Source of the DNA: Mameliella sp. CS4
GTDB lineage: Bacteria > Pseudomonadota > Alphaproteobacteria > Rhodobacterales > Rhodobacteraceae
Length of the DNA stretch: 64,000 nucleotides
Direction: 5' to 3'
Assembly (NCBI RefSeq): GCF_019392335.1
Contig: NZ_JAHXRQ010000013.1
Coordinates: 1 to 64,000 of the forward strand
Part shown: in pieces, positions 25,221 to 33,757 of the stretch
Numbering within the stretch: position 1 is the first letter of the stretch
Layout of the letters: every line of letters begins with the position of its first letter
The notes under the pieces: generated by a model
What the model saw: the letters and a program-made list of their open reading frames with translations, nothing else
Databases searched by the model: none
What the model was told of the DNA's origin: nothing
Translations under genes and position numbers: made by a program

Positions 25221-26087
25221 ATGACAGAGATGAGCCCCGTGACCGACGCCACCGCAACCGAGCCCGCCCGCGCGCCCCGCACCCTAGCCGTGCCGGACGC
25301 CCAGACCGTGACCGAGGTCAAGCATTACACCGACCGGCTGTTTTCCTTCCGCTGCACGCGGCCCGCGTCCTTGCGGTTCCGTTCGGGCGAGTTTGTCATG
25401 ATCGGCCTGATGGGCGACCCAGACCCCAAGACCGGCAAGCAGAAACCGCTCTTGCGCGCCTATTCCATCGCCTCGCCCTCCTGGGACGAAGAGCTGGAGT
25501 TCTACTCGATCAAGGTGCAGGACGGGCCGCTGACCTCGAAACTCCAGCACATCAAGGTGGGCGACCAGATCATCCTGCGTCCGAAACCCGTGGGCACGCT
25601 GGTGCATGACGCGCTCTTGCCGGGCAAGCGGCTGTGGTTCTTTGCCACCGGCACCGGCTTTGCGCCGTTCTCGTCGCTGCTGCGCGAGCCGCAGACCTAC
25701 GAGGATTACGACGAGGTCATCATCACCCATACCTGCCGCGAGGCCGGAGAGCTGACCTATGGCCGCGAGATCATCGAAAGCCTGAAGACCGACGAACTCT
25801 TGGCCGAGGTGATCGGCGAGGGCTTCTGGAAGAAGATCAAGTATTACCCGACCACCACCCGCGAAGAGAGCGCCAAGATGGGCCGCATCACCGACCTGAT
25901 GCGCTCGGGCGAGGCCTTTGAGGATCTGGGCGTGGCCCCGCTGACGCCAGATACCGACCGGGCCATGATCTGCGGCAACCTCGCCTTCAACCTCGAACTG
26001 AAAGAGATGCTCGAGGAATACGGGCTGGAGGAAGGCGCGAACTCCGATCCCAAGCACTACGTCGTCGAAAAGGCGTTCCTGGACTGA
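25221..26087 (+). CDS. fpr: Ferredoxin--NADP+ reductase
   Basis: The 288-residue flavoprotein has the Fpr layout: FAD-binding barrel with RAYSIASPSWDEELEFYSIKV (Arg-x-Tyr-Ser motif), GTLVHDALLPG, then the NADP domain starting FFATGTGFAPFSSLLREP, THTCREAGELTYG, and MICGNLAFNLELKEMLEEYGL near the end. The C terminus ends in a short VEKAFLD extension as in bacterial class II enzymes. It exchanges electrons between NADPH and ferredoxin or flavodoxin; next to the cys operon it probably serves sulfite reductase, and possibly Fe-S or P450 systems. A leader of about 20 residues precedes the fold; an internal ATG start (MSPVTD) is possible. Confidence 0.92.
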   Translation: MTEMSPVTDATATEPARAPRTLAVPDAQTVTEVKHYTDRLFSFRCTRPASLRFRSGEFVMIGLMGDPDPKTGKQKPLLRAYSIASPSWDEELEFYSIKVQDGPLTSKLQHIKVGDQIILRPKPVGTLVHDALLPGKRLWFFATGTGFAPFSSLLREPQTYEDYDEVIITHTCREAGELTYGREIIESLKTDELLAEVIGEGFWKKIKYYPTTTREESAKMGRITDLMRSGEAFEDLGVAPLTPDTDRAMICGNLAFNLELKEMLEEYGLEEGANSDPKHYVVEKAFLD

Positions 26088-26110
26088 GACCAGCCAGGAC
26101 CTGAAAGCGA

Positions 26111-26136
26111 AAGGGCCGCCCAATCGGGCGGCCCTT
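26111..26136. terminator. Bidirectional terminator between fpr and the LEA-like gene
   Basis: AAGGGCCGCCC (26111-26121), loop AATC, GGGCGGCCCTT (26126-26136): a perfect 11-bp stem between two converging genes. Confidence 0.85.
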
Positions 26137-26159
26137 CTGCGTTGCACGGTGATACAAAC

Positions 26160-27167
26160 TTATTCTTCGAGGCCCAACAGAACCTTGATCTGGTCAAGAG
26201 CGGCCTGCGTGATCTCGGGGGTGTCACGCACAGCTTCGAGCGCGGCCTTGGCACTGGCTTTCTTCAGCTCGCCCAGCTCGGAGTTGTCGATGTAGTCGAC
26301 CACCTTGTCATAGTCGAAACCATCGACGGTCAGCAGCTCCTGGATCGAAGGCGCCTCGGCGGTTTCGGCAGGCTCGGCAGCGGGATCGGCGGGCTCCGCC
26401 GTCTCGACGGGCTCGGCGACCGGCTCAGCGGCGGGTTCCGCCGTTTCGACAGGCTCTGCGGCGGGATCTGCCGCGGGTTCGGCAGCCGGCTCGGCGGTCT
26501 CGACGGGTTCGACCACCGGATCGGCGCTTGCCGAGGGCTCCAGCACCGGTTCCGAAGCCGGATCAGCGGTCTCGACCGGCTCTGCGGCGAGCGCCGGGTC
26601 GACAGCCTCGGGCGCATCCGCATCGGCCAGGGTGGTGTCGACCAGATCCTCGGCGTCCTTGGCCACGTCCACCGTCGCATCGGCGACATCCTTGGCCGCG
26701 TCCACGGTCACGTCAGCCGCATCCTTGGCCACGTCAACCGTCGCCTCCGCCGCGTCCTTGGCAGCATCCAGCGTCTTGTCCGCGGCACCGGCCAGGGCGT
26801 CGCCCAGCTTGGCCTTGCCCTCTGCCACGTCCTTGGCCGCATCCGCCAGGGCCGTTTCGGCGGCATCCACGGTCTTGTCGGCGGCGTCCTTGGCCGCGTC
26901 CAGCGTGGTATCCGCCGCATCCTTGGCCGCGTCGGCCACGTCCTTGGCGGTGTCGACGGTCGCATCGGCCGCGTCCTTGGCAACGTCAACCGAATCCTCT
27001 GCCGCGTCCTTGGCCTTCTCGGCAGCCTCGGCAGCGGCGACTTCGGCAGCCCGGGCCGCCTCGGCCGCTTCGCGCGCCGCTTCTTCCTTTGCCTGCTGGT
27101 CTGCGTACCAAAAATAGCCGCCCACGACTGCTGCAACCGCCACAAGGACGAAGATCAGGTTTCTCAT
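26160..27167 (-). CDS. Membrane-anchored LEA-like repeat protein
   Basis: The 335-residue protein has an N-terminal membrane helix (NLIFVLVAVAAVVGGYFWYA, residues 3-22) and a short Ala/Glu coiled coil. Residues about 55-180 hold a long run of 11-residue amphipathic repeats of the type AAKDAADxTVD, as in group 3 LEA and apolipoprotein-like proteins. About residues 180-275 are a Pro-Glu-Ala block built on EPVETAEPA units. A compact helical C-terminal domain of about 60 residues (SIQELLTVDGFDYDKVVDYIDNSELGELKKAS...) ends the chain. ATG 27167 is chosen because GGAGG lies 5 bases before it. The likely place is the inner membrane facing the periplasm. Function unknown; relatives with such repeats protect membranes or proteins or bind surfaces. 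Confidence 0.75.
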   Translation of the reverse strand: MRNLIFVLVAVAAVVGGYFWYADQQAKEEAAREAAEAARAAEVAAAEAAEKAKDAAEDSVDVAKDAADATVDTAKDVADAAKDAADTTLDAAKDAADKTVDAAETALADAAKDVAEGKAKLGDALAGAADKTLDAAKDAAEATVDVAKDAADVTVDAAKDVADATVDVAKDAEDLVDTTLADADAPEAVDPALAAEPVETADPASEPVLEPSASADPVVEPVETAEPAAEPAADPAAEPVETAEPAAEPVAEPVETAEPADPAAEPAETAEAPSIQELLTVDGFDYDKVVDYIDNSELGELKKASAKAALEAVRDTPEITQAALDQIKVLLGLEE

Positions 27168-27359
27168 GAGAACCTCCATCACGTTCCGCCCCGCGCGCCG
27201 GTGCGCAGGGAACCTGAAAGGGGGTGTGCGCTGCCCCCCGGTCAGCTTCAAGGGGGAAACCGTCCGCAAGTGGCGCACAGGCGTGGAATTGCCGCTTGAA
27301 AGCCTATGCGCCCAAGTTTACCTTGCCACCCTGATGAAAACCGCAAATGGAGCATTCCG

Positions 27360-27905
27360 ATAGCCCGCAGACCTCATAACGCGCCGCCCACGCGCGACAC
27401 AGGCCCCCGAGTCAACGACCGTATCCGGGCCCCTGAAATCCGGCTTATCGGCGCCGAAGGTGAAAACGTCGGTGTCGTCACCCCTGCCCGTGCGATGGAC
27501 CTGGCCGAACAGGCCGGGCTCGACCTGGTGGAAATCTCGCCCAATGCCACGCCCCCGGTCTGCAAGATCATGGACTTTGGCAAGTTCAAGTACGAGACGC
27601 AGAAACGCGAGGCCGAGGCGCGCAAGAAGCAGAAGATCATCGAAGTCAAGGAGGTCAAGTTCCGCCCGAACACCGACACTCATGACTACGAGGTCAAGAT
27701 GCGCAACGTTTTCAAGTTCCTTGAGAACGGCGACAAGGTGAAAGTCACCCTGCGGTTCCGCGGACGCGAGATGGCGCACCAGAACCTTGGCCGCGAACTG
27801 CTGCAACGCGTGGCGGAAGACGTCAAGGAAATCGGCAAGGTCGAGAACATGCCGAAGATGGAAGGCCGCCAGATGGTCATGATGATCGGCCCCTCCGCCA
27901 AATGA
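27360..27905 (+). CDS. infC: Translation initiation factor IF-3 (AUA start codon)
   Basis: The 181-residue protein is IF-3 over its full length: [48 protein letters not shown], the linker helix KRKKQK-like [18 protein letters not shown], and the C-domain [12 protein letters not shown]. Family sequence begins at ARRPHNAPP, directly after an ATA codon at 27360-27362 that has GGAG seven bases upstream; no ATG, GTG or TTG is suitably placed. A rare AUA start fits the known autoregulation of infC, where IF-3 discriminates against its own non-canonical start. Its stop overlaps the next gene's ATG. rpmI and rplT do not follow, unlike in many bacteria. Confidence 0.92.
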   Translation: MARRPHNAPPTRDTGPRVNDRIRAPEIRLIGAEGENVGVVTPARAMDLAEQAGLDLVEISPNATPPVCKIMDFGKFKYETQKREAEARKKQKIIEVKEVKFRPNTDTHDYEVKMRNVFKFLENGDKVKVTLRFRGREMAHQNLGRELLQRVAEDVKEIGKVENMPKMEGRQMVMMIGPSAK

Positions 27906-28582
27906 GTTTGGGCGAGCCGGTTTCAAGTGATGGAAAACGGCTCTACCCACACCAAGGAGACGCCGCGCGGGACGCGCGGCTCGCCTCCCCCAGTTTTCAG
28001 CGAAACGCGCCGCCCATCCTAGCCGAGCTTGCCCCGATTCTGACGGGCAGGACGGGATCCGCGCTGGAAATCGGCGCGGGGACGGGGCAGCATGCCGCCA
28101 GTTTCGCGCTGGCTTTTCCCGGACTCGACTGGTGGCCCTCCGACCCGGACGCCGATCACCGGGCCTCCATCGACGCCTGGGCCGCGGCCCATAACCTGCC
28201 GCCGCGGGTGCTGGACCTGGATGCAGCGGGCGACTGGCCGGCACAGCCAGAGGTTGCCGCCCTCGGCCCGCTCTCCCTCGTGTATTCCGGGAATGTCATC
28301 CATATCTCGCCCTGGACCGTGGCCGAGGGCATTTTGCGCGGCGCCGGACAGGCGCTAGCGCCAAACGGGCTGCTGATCTTTTACGGCCCCTTCACGGAAG
28401 GCGGTCGGCATACGGGTGACGGCAACGCCGCTTTTGACGCAAATCTCAAGCGGCGCAATCCCGACTGGGGCATCCGGGATGTCGAGACATTGCGCGACCT
28501 CGGGCAGAAACACGGCTTGATCTTCGACCGGCTGATTGCGATGCCTGCGAACAACCGCCTGCTGGTGCTGCGCCGCGCCTGA
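27902..28582 (+). CDS. DUF938 family SAM-dependent methyltransferase-like protein
   Basis: The 226-residue protein matches DUF938: the N-terminal [17 protein letters not shown], the SAM-binding [44 protein letters not shown], and the glycine/acid-rich [11 protein letters not shown]. Its substrate is unknown. It overlaps infC by ATGA, an odd pairing that ties it to translation-factor expression. A second methyltransferase gene follows after 33 bp. Confidence 0.85.
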   Translation: MSLGEPVSSDGKRLYPHQGDAARDARLASPSFQRNAPPILAELAPILTGRTGSALEIGAGTGQHAASFALAFPGLDWWPSDPDADHRASIDAWAAAHNLPPRVLDLDAAGDWPAQPEVAALGPLSLVYSGNVIHISPWTVAEGILRGAGQALAPNGLLIFYGPFTEGGRHTGDGNAAFDANLKRRNPDWGIRDVETLRDLGQKHGLIFDRLIAMPANNRLLVLRRA

Positions 28583-28615
28583 GGCCAATCAGCTTTTGTG
28601 CAAAGGGATGTCCCC

Positions 28616-29212
28616 ATGGATTGGAATACGCGTTTCGACACATCCGACTATGTCTTTGGCACCGCGCCCTCTGGGTTCCTGACCGCCCATACCGGGTTGA
28701 TCCCGCCGGGCGCGCGGACGCTGTGCATCGCCGACGGCGAGGGGCGCAATTCGGTCTGGCTGGCGCAGCAGGGCTGCGACGTCACCGCCTTTGACCTGTC
28801 GCCCAATGCCATCGCCAAGGCCGAAAAGCTGGCGCGGTCGGCGGGTGTTTCACCCGATTTCAATGTCTCGACGATCGAGGGCTGGGACTGGAGCCAGACC
28901 TACGACCTTGTTGTCGCTGTATTTTTCCAGTTCCTCTCACCCGAGGAACGCACGCCTGTCTTTGCCGGGCTGCGCCGTGCTCTGGCACCGGGCGGGCGGC
29001 TGATGCTGCATGGTTACACGCCGAAACAGGTGGAGTATGGCACCGGCGGACCGGGCGATCCTGCCAACATGTACACCGCGGATATGCTGCGCGACGCCTT
29101 CCCGGACCTGACTCTGCTGCGGCTTGCGGAATACGAACAAGAGCTGAACGAGGGCGCGGGTCACAAGGGCCGTTCGGCCTTGGTCGACCTGATCGGGGAT
29201 GCGCCGCGCTGA
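28616..29212 (+). CDS. Class I SAM-dependent methyltransferase (TehB-like)
   Basis: The 198-residue protein begins MDWNTRFDTSDYVFGTAPSGFL, a pattern common in TehB/thiopurine-type methyltransferases, followed by the SAM-binding loop TLCIADGEGRNSVWLAQQG, VTAFDLSPNAIAKAE, and the post-motif VVAVFFQFLSPEER. ATG 28616 follows AAAGGGA; a GTG six codons earlier is less likely. The substrate cannot be named; relatives detoxify tellurite or methylate small molecules. Probably co-transcribed with infC and the DUF938 gene. Confidence 0.85.
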   Translation: MDWNTRFDTSDYVFGTAPSGFLTAHTGLIPPGARTLCIADGEGRNSVWLAQQGCDVTAFDLSPNAIAKAEKLARSAGVSPDFNVSTIEGWDWSQTYDLVVAVFFQFLSPEERTPVFAGLRRALAPGGRLMLHGYTPKQVEYGTGGPGDPANMYTADMLRDAFPDLTLLRLAEYEQELNEGAGHKGRSALVDLIGDAPR

Positions 29213-29233
29213 TCCGCGCGGCGCCCTGCCCTC

Positions 29234-29860
29234 TCAGACGCAGAAACCGGCGTTGGCCGCCAGCCGCTTGACCAGGCGATCGTCGGAGCCGGTATAGAAA
29301 TACTCATAGCTAAAGCCGTAATCGGTCATCAGCTTGCGCACCGCTTCGGATCCGCAGAGCATTCCGGACACGTGCTGTTGCAGCGCCTCGTCCAGCTCGG
29401 GCGCGGTCAGCGCCATATAGGGCGCGTCCAGTCTGAAGAAGTATTTTACCGTCAGGCTGTCCACCGCCATGTTGGAAAACCGCAAAACCCCGTCGTTGCC
29501 GGTGCGGTCGGACTGGTTGTGCTGCCGCGCGAGGCGTTCGAAGAAGGCGATCGCCTCTTCCTGTTCCGGGGTCAGCGAGACGGTGCGGCTCAGGCTCTGC
29601 TGAGACAGGGCCACGATCCTCTGGAGACGCTCGGCCCGGTCGGCCCCGCCAAGACCCACGAGGTCGGCGCTTTTGGTACGGGTCACGGTCTCGGGCGCCG
29701 GGTCCGGGGTCCGGGCCGGGGTGGCCGGGGCGCTGGGTTGGTAGACCGCCGCCGGTTGCGGCCCGGGCTGCGGGCTGTCGCCCCCGTCCAGCAGATAGAC
29801 CGCCCCCAGCGCAATCAGCGCCCCGGTCGAGATCATGCCAATGGTTTCCGTGATATTCAT
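29234..29860 (-). CDS. Hypothetical membrane-anchored protein
   Basis: The 208-residue protein has an N-terminal membrane helix (TIGMISTGALIALGAVYLL), a Pro-rich spacer (about residues 26-65) and a soluble domain of about 130 residues that ends in AANAGFCV. The soluble part has helical character (LQRIVALSQQSLSRTVSLTPEQEEAIAFFERLARQ) and two cysteines. I recognise no family. The ATG at 29860 lies after a run of G; an ATG ten codons upstream is possible. It converges with the methyltransferase gene, and its upstream region contains a perfect DnaA-type 9-mer at 29972-29980. Confidence 0.65.
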   Translation of the reverse strand: MNITETIGMISTGALIALGAVYLLDGGDSPQPGPQPAAVYQPSAPATPARTPDPAPETVTRTKSADLVGLGGADRAERLQRIVALSQQSLSRTVSLTPEQEEAIAFFERLARQHNQSDRTGNDGVLRFSNMAVDSLTVKYFFRLDAPYMALTAPELDEALQQHVSGMLCGSEAVRKLMTDYGFSYEYFYTGSDDRLVKRLAANAGFCV

Positions 29861-30047
29861 CTTCCCCCCGAAAGCTACAGCACACTTCATCTTGCGCAGG
29901 CCACGACCAATAGTGGCACATTCTTGCCGATGTACCATATCAGGCATTTCGTGCGAAGCGAGTGTAAAGAGTTATCCACATGAAACGGCCCGGATTTCAG
30001 GCCGATGGAGGATTTGGCAGCAGTTCGGCAGCCGCCCTGTCCCGCTC

Positions 30048-31040
30048 TCAGGCCTCGCGCAGGCGACCGCGTGCCGGGATTTCCTTGAGCAGTCCGCCGA
30101 CACCCATGCCCGCGATGTCCTGCGGGGTGACAGGTACACCGCATAGCAACCGCTCTAGCACCCAGTCGGCACCGTTCAGCGCCGGGGCGCGGGCGCAGCC
30201 CGGCAGGCCGATGACGGGGCGCCCCGCCTGTTCGCCGTAGAACAGCAAGTTGCCGGGATCGACCGGCATCCCAAAATGTGTGACAGACCCGCCCGCCTGC
30301 CGCACCGCCTCGGGCGCGACATCGTGCAGGTCAGAGGTGGCGGAACCGGTCAGGATCAGCACCGCGTCGGCCTGCGCCTCCGCGACGGCCTTGGCCAGCG
30401 GCCCAACCCGGTGCGGCACCACCTGTTGCGGTCCGATCTGAACCCCAAGCCGGTCCAACCGGTCCTGCGTCACCTTCTGCCCCTTGTCGCCGCTTTCCGT
30501 CCCATCGACCGTGGTCTGGATCAACTGCGCGGTCCTGCAGACCACGGGCCGCAGGCGCAGGCCGGATTGACCTGCGAGGCAGGCCGCCTCCAACGCGGCT
30601 TCGGGCACGGCGTAAGAGATGATCTTGACCGTCGCCACCATACCGCCCGCAGCCACGCGCTGCCACTCGGGCACTGTTGCCACGGTGATCATCGGATGCA
30701 GGGCGTTGAGCGCGTGAATGCGGCCCGCCAGGACCTCGACGACGCCGGGGGCGTCGGCGTGCAGGTTGACCCGGCCCGTGGCGGCCTTGCCGATCTTCAA
30801 TCCGGCACGCACCGGATCGGGCACAAGCGCCTGCGCCAGGCGCGCGGCGGCGGCATCTTCGCCGATGTCGCCGGGGTCCAGCCGGGCCGCGATGACCTCG
30901 TCCAGACCGGCGTCCCGCAGCTTGTCGAGATCCTCGGAGCACAGCACCCGGCCCTTGCGCAGGCGGCCCTTGTCCAGCGCCACGCTATGGGCCAGCACCG
31001 CGCCCTCGGCCTCATCCAACGGGATGGCGCCGAATTTCAC
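30048..31040 (-). CDS. Molybdopterin-binding protein (MoeA/MogA-like domain)
   Basis: The 330-residue protein resembles the molybdopterin-binding half of fused molybdenum-cofactor proteins in alphaproteobacteria: N-terminal EAEGAVLAHS and KGRVL, a central region, and the MoaB/Mog-type fold with DAVLILTGSATSDLHDVAPEAVRQAGG and GLPGCARAPALNGADWVLERLL. In relatives this part is joined to a MobA-like nucleotidyltransferase; here that is absent. It overlaps xdhC by ATGA, so it probably helps deliver or mature the cofactor for a molybdenum hydroxylase encoded elsewhere. Confidence 0.78.
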   Translation of the reverse strand: MKFGAIPLDEAEGAVLAHSVALDKGRLRKGRVLCSEDLDKLRDAGLDEVIAARLDPGDIGEDAAAARLAQALVPDPVRAGLKIGKAATGRVNLHADAPGVVEVLAGRIHALNALHPMITVATVPEWQRVAAGGMVATVKIISYAVPEAALEAACLAGQSGLRLRPVVCRTAQLIQTTVDGTESGDKGQKVTQDRLDRLGVQIGPQQVVPHRVGPLAKAVAEAQADAVLILTGSATSDLHDVAPEAVRQAGGSVTHFGMPVDPGNLLFYGEQAGRPVIGLPGCARAPALNGADWVLERLLCGVPVTPQDIAGMGVGGLLKEIPARGRLREA

Positions 31041-32011
31041 CGCAAATCCCCGCGGCGCAGCACCTGGGTCATCTGCGCGATGATCGACACCGCGATTTCC
31101 GAAGGACCGGCGGCACCGATGTCCAGCCCGATGGGCGCATGGATGCGCGCGATCTCGTCTTCGGTGAATCCGGCCTCGGTCAGCCGTGTCACCCGCTTGG
31201 CATGGGTCCGGGTCGATCCCAGCGCCCCGATATAGAAACAGCCAGAGCGCAGCGCCTTTTCCAGCGCCGGATCGTCCAGCTTGGGGTCGTGGGTCAGCAG
31301 CACCAGCGCCGTGCGCGTGTCGAGCCCCAGCGTCTCGACGGCCTCGTCCGGCCAGTCGTGCAGCAGCCGCGTGTCGGGAAACCGCTCGGTCGAGGCAAAG
31401 GTTTCGCGCGGGTCGATCACTGCCGGGTCATAGCCCGCGATGCGCGCCATCGGCAGCAGGGCCTGCGCGATATGCACCGCCCCCACCACGATCAGACGCA
31501 GCGGCGGGTTGTGGATGCCGACAAAAACGCGGCTGTCCGGCTCGAACCCCGAGCGGTCCATGCGAAAACGGTCGGCAAAGCCCTGTCGGTCCAGCCAGCG
31601 GTCGCTGCGGTCGAGATCGACCACATAGGCGACGGGGTCCCGCGCGGCGCGGGCCTTGACCAGATCCTCGAGCAACACCTCTGGCAGGACATCGCCCACG
31701 GGTTCCACCAGCACGCGGATCGTGCCACCACAGGCCAGGCCCACAGCAAAAGCGTCATCGTCGGAAACACCAAATTCCAGCTCGCGCAGCTCGCCCGCGT
31801 CCAACGCCTCCAGCGCCTCGACGATCACCGCCCCCTCGACGCAGCCGCCCGAAACCGAGCCTTCGATCTGGCCTTTTCCGGAAATCGCCAGCTGGCTGCC
31901 GACGCGCCGGGGCGCGGACCCCCAGGTTTCAACCACGGTGGCCAGCACCGCGCCTTCGCCCGCACGATGCCAGGCCAGCGCCTGTTCGGGAATCGCGTCG
32001 ACCGTATCCAT
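31037..32011 (-). CDS. xdhC: XdhC family molybdenum-cofactor insertion protein
   Basis: The 324-residue protein has the XdhC N-terminal motif (VLATVVETWGSAPRRVGSQLAI, then GSVSGGCVEGAVIVEAL) and the C-terminal Rossmann domain (LIVVGAVHIAQALLPMA, YDPAVIDPRETFA, FYIGALGSTRTHAKR, IHAPIGLDIGAAGPSEIAVSI). XdhC binds molybdenum cofactor, protects it and loads it into xanthine-dehydrogenase-type enzymes. ATG 32011 is preceded by GGGAGAGG; the frame is open to a TTG 21 codons upstream. No xdhA/xdhB or other hydroxylase subunits are in the window, so its client is elsewhere. Confidence 0.88.
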   Translation of the reverse strand: MDTVDAIPEQALAWHRAGEGAVLATVVETWGSAPRRVGSQLAISGKGQIEGSVSGGCVEGAVIVEALEALDAGELRELEFGVSDDDAFAVGLACGGTIRVLVEPVGDVLPEVLLEDLVKARAARDPVAYVVDLDRSDRWLDRQGFADRFRMDRSGFEPDSRVFVGIHNPPLRLIVVGAVHIAQALLPMARIAGYDPAVIDPRETFASTERFPDTRLLHDWPDEAVETLGLDTRTALVLLTHDPKLDDPALEKALRSGCFYIGALGSTRTHAKRVTRLTEAGFTEDEIARIHAPIGLDIGAAGPSEIAVSIIAQMTQVLRRGDLR

Positions 32012-32086
32012 GAATGCCTCTCCCATCTGACAGGTGCTGTGTATCATGTAGGCGCGCGGAGTCCCCCCCTTCAATGGTCGGACGGA

Positions 32087-33259
32087 TCAGCCGCCGCGCG
32101 TCACATCATGCCCGTAGAGCCAGTCGAACTGGTGCAGCATCTTTCCCGGCGCCAGGCGCCCCACGACGCCTAGACCCAGATGAGCCACGCCGCGCACCAG
32201 CGGATTGCGCAGGTGGTACTTCCAGGCGTTGCCATTGGCCGCCTCGATCACCCGCACCACCCGGTCGCGGCGGCGGTGCTGGTAGCGGCCAAGGGCCGAC
32301 GCCATGTCGGGCGCCAATGACAGGGCATCGGCCAGAACCCAGGCATCCTCCATCGCCATGTTGGCGCCCTGGGCCAGGAAAGGCAGCGTCGGATGCGCCG
32401 CATCGCCCAGCAGCGCCACGCCTTCGCCATGCCAGGTCGCCGCCACGGGATGCCGGAACAGCCCCCAAAGGCCCGGGCGGTCCGCCCCCGCCAAAAGGCC
32501 GGGCACCAGACCGCCGAAGCCCGCGAAGGCCGCACGCAAATTGTCGCCCGCGTCCTGGTGGCTCCAGCTTTCCGCGACCCAGCCGCGCCGCTCTTCGACC
32601 GCGACGACATTCACCTGATCGCCACCGCGCAACGGATAGCTGACCATGTGGCGCCCCGGCCCCATGTGCACGCGGGCCTCGGGCGGATGGCCAACCGAGT
32701 TGGGCACCACCGCGCGCCAGGCGACCTGGCCGGTGAAGAAGGGGTCGGCACGTCCGTTCAGACCCGGGCGCAGCACTGAATGCAGCCCGTCAGCGCCGAT
32801 GACCAGGTCCGCCTCGGTGGCATCGCCATTGCAGAGCAGGACGCGTGGCGGCGTGCCCGGCACGACCTCCTTTACCTTCTGCAGAAGGCGCACCCGGATA
32901 CCTGCCGCCCGCGCCCGCGCGGCCAGAAGATCCACCAGGTCGGCCCGGTGCACGAAGCGATAGCTCTGGTCCGCAGGCAACCGGGTCAGGTCCAGCCGCA
33001 GCACCTCGCGCCCACGGGCCTCGCGCAGCGAAACCGCGCGCCCGGCGACTGAGATGGCGCGAAACCCCTCGCCCAGCCCCAGCGCCTCGATCACCCGCAA
33101 TCCATTGGGGCTGACCTGGATGCCGGCGCCGACCTCACGGATGGCCTCGGCCTGTTCGAGAATACGGACCTCGGCCCCCTGCGCCCGCAACGCAAGCGCC
33201 GCGGTCAGGCCGCCGATCCCGGCGCCAATGATGGTGATGTCGCGGCCTGTCAGTTCCAT
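32087..33259 (-). CDS. FAD-dependent aromatic-ring monooxygenase (salicylate hydroxylase-like)
   Basis: The 390-residue flavoprotein has the FAD dinucleotide motif ITIIGAGIGGLTAALAL at the start, the DG motif around LVIGADGLHSVLR, and the GD motif GVALLGDAAHPTLPFLAQGANMAMEDA. This layout is that of single-component NAD(P)H hydroxylases such as salicylate or 6-hydroxynicotinate monooxygenases. No catabolic genes surround it, so the substrate is open. It lies 75 bp upstream of xdhC in the same direction and may be co-transcribed. A terminator from dksA precedes it. Confidence 0.87.
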   Translation of the reverse strand: MELTGRDITIIGAGIGGLTAALALRAQGAEVRILEQAEAIREVGAGIQVSPNGLRVIEALGLGEGFRAISVAGRAVSLREARGREVLRLDLTRLPADQSYRFVHRADLVDLLAARARAAGIRVRLLQKVKEVVPGTPPRVLLCNGDATEADLVIGADGLHSVLRPGLNGRADPFFTGQVAWRAVVPNSVGHPPEARVHMGPGRHMVSYPLRGGDQVNVVAVEERRGWVAESWSHQDAGDNLRAAFAGFGGLVPGLLAGADRPGLWGLFRHPVAATWHGEGVALLGDAAHPTLPFLAQGANMAMEDAWVLADALSLAPDMASALGRYQHRRRDRVVRVIEAANGNAWKYHLRNPLVRGVAHLGLGVVGRLAPGKMLHQFDWLYGHDVTRGG

Positions 33260-33278
33260 GCGCTTCCATTGGCAAAGG

Positions 33279-33307
33279 AAAAACGCCGAGGCAAGGCCCC
33301 GGCGTTT
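33279..33307 (-). terminator. Terminator after dksA
   Basis: On the minus strand AAACGCCG (rc of 33300-33307), a loop, and CGGCGTTT (rc of 33281-33288) followed by TTCC; the flanking A/T runs give a T5 tail. It separates dksA from the monooxygenase gene. Confidence 0.75.
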
Positions 33308-33334
33308 ACCATGTCATGTCCATGTGGTCGCGGC

Positions 33335-33757
33335 TCAGTCGTCGCGATGCACCTTCTCACGGCGCTCGTGGCGTTCCTGCGCCTCAAGGCTCATGGTGGC
33401 GATCGGACGGGCATCCAGCCGTTTCAGGCTGATCGGTTCGCCGGTCACTTCGCAGTAACCGTATTCACCTTCGTCGATGCGACGCAGCGCCTGGTCGATC
33501 TTGCTGACCAGTTTCCGCTGGCGGTCGCGCGTGCGCAATTCAAGTGCGCGGTCGGTTTCTTCGCTGGCACGGTCGGTCACATCAGGGATGTTCCGCGTGC
33601 CTTCCTGCAGCGCTTCGATGGTATCGCGGCTGTCGGACAAAAGCTCGGCCTTCCAGGCCAGCAGCTTGCGGCGAAAGTACTCTGTTTGCCGCTCGTTCAT
33701 GAATGGTTCGTCTTCGGCCGGACGGTAATCATCGGGCAGAAAGGTCTCAGGCTTCAT
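33335..33757 (-). CDS. dksA: DksA-type RNA polymerase-binding factor with a single cysteine
   Basis: The 140-residue protein has the DksA coiled coil with its acidic tip (DVTDRASEETDRALELR, matching DxxDxA) and the C-terminal globular domain (EYGYCEVTGEPISLKRLDARPIAT). Of the four zinc-binding cysteines of enterobacterial DksA only one remains (in GYCEVTG); the others are Thr, Met and Ala, so the zinc finger is lost, as in related alphaproteobacterial proteins. It should act with ppGpp at the RNA polymerase secondary channel. ATG 33757 has AGGGAG at good spacing. Upstream in-frame ATGs exist but add non-family sequence. Confidence 0.9.
   Translation of the reverse strand: MKPETFLPDDYRPAEDEPFMNERQTEYFRRKLLAWKAELLSDSRDTIEALQEGTRNIPDVTDRASEETDRALELRTRDRQRKLVSKIDQALRRIDEGEYGYCEVTGEPISLKRLDARPIATMSLEAQERHERREKVHRDD

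Noticed and set aside
26360..27060. Regular repeats that might be a CRISPR array or a DNA minisatellite with its own role
   Set aside because: The repeats are in frame, vary at third positions and encode 11-residue protein repeats; there are no spacers or cas genes.
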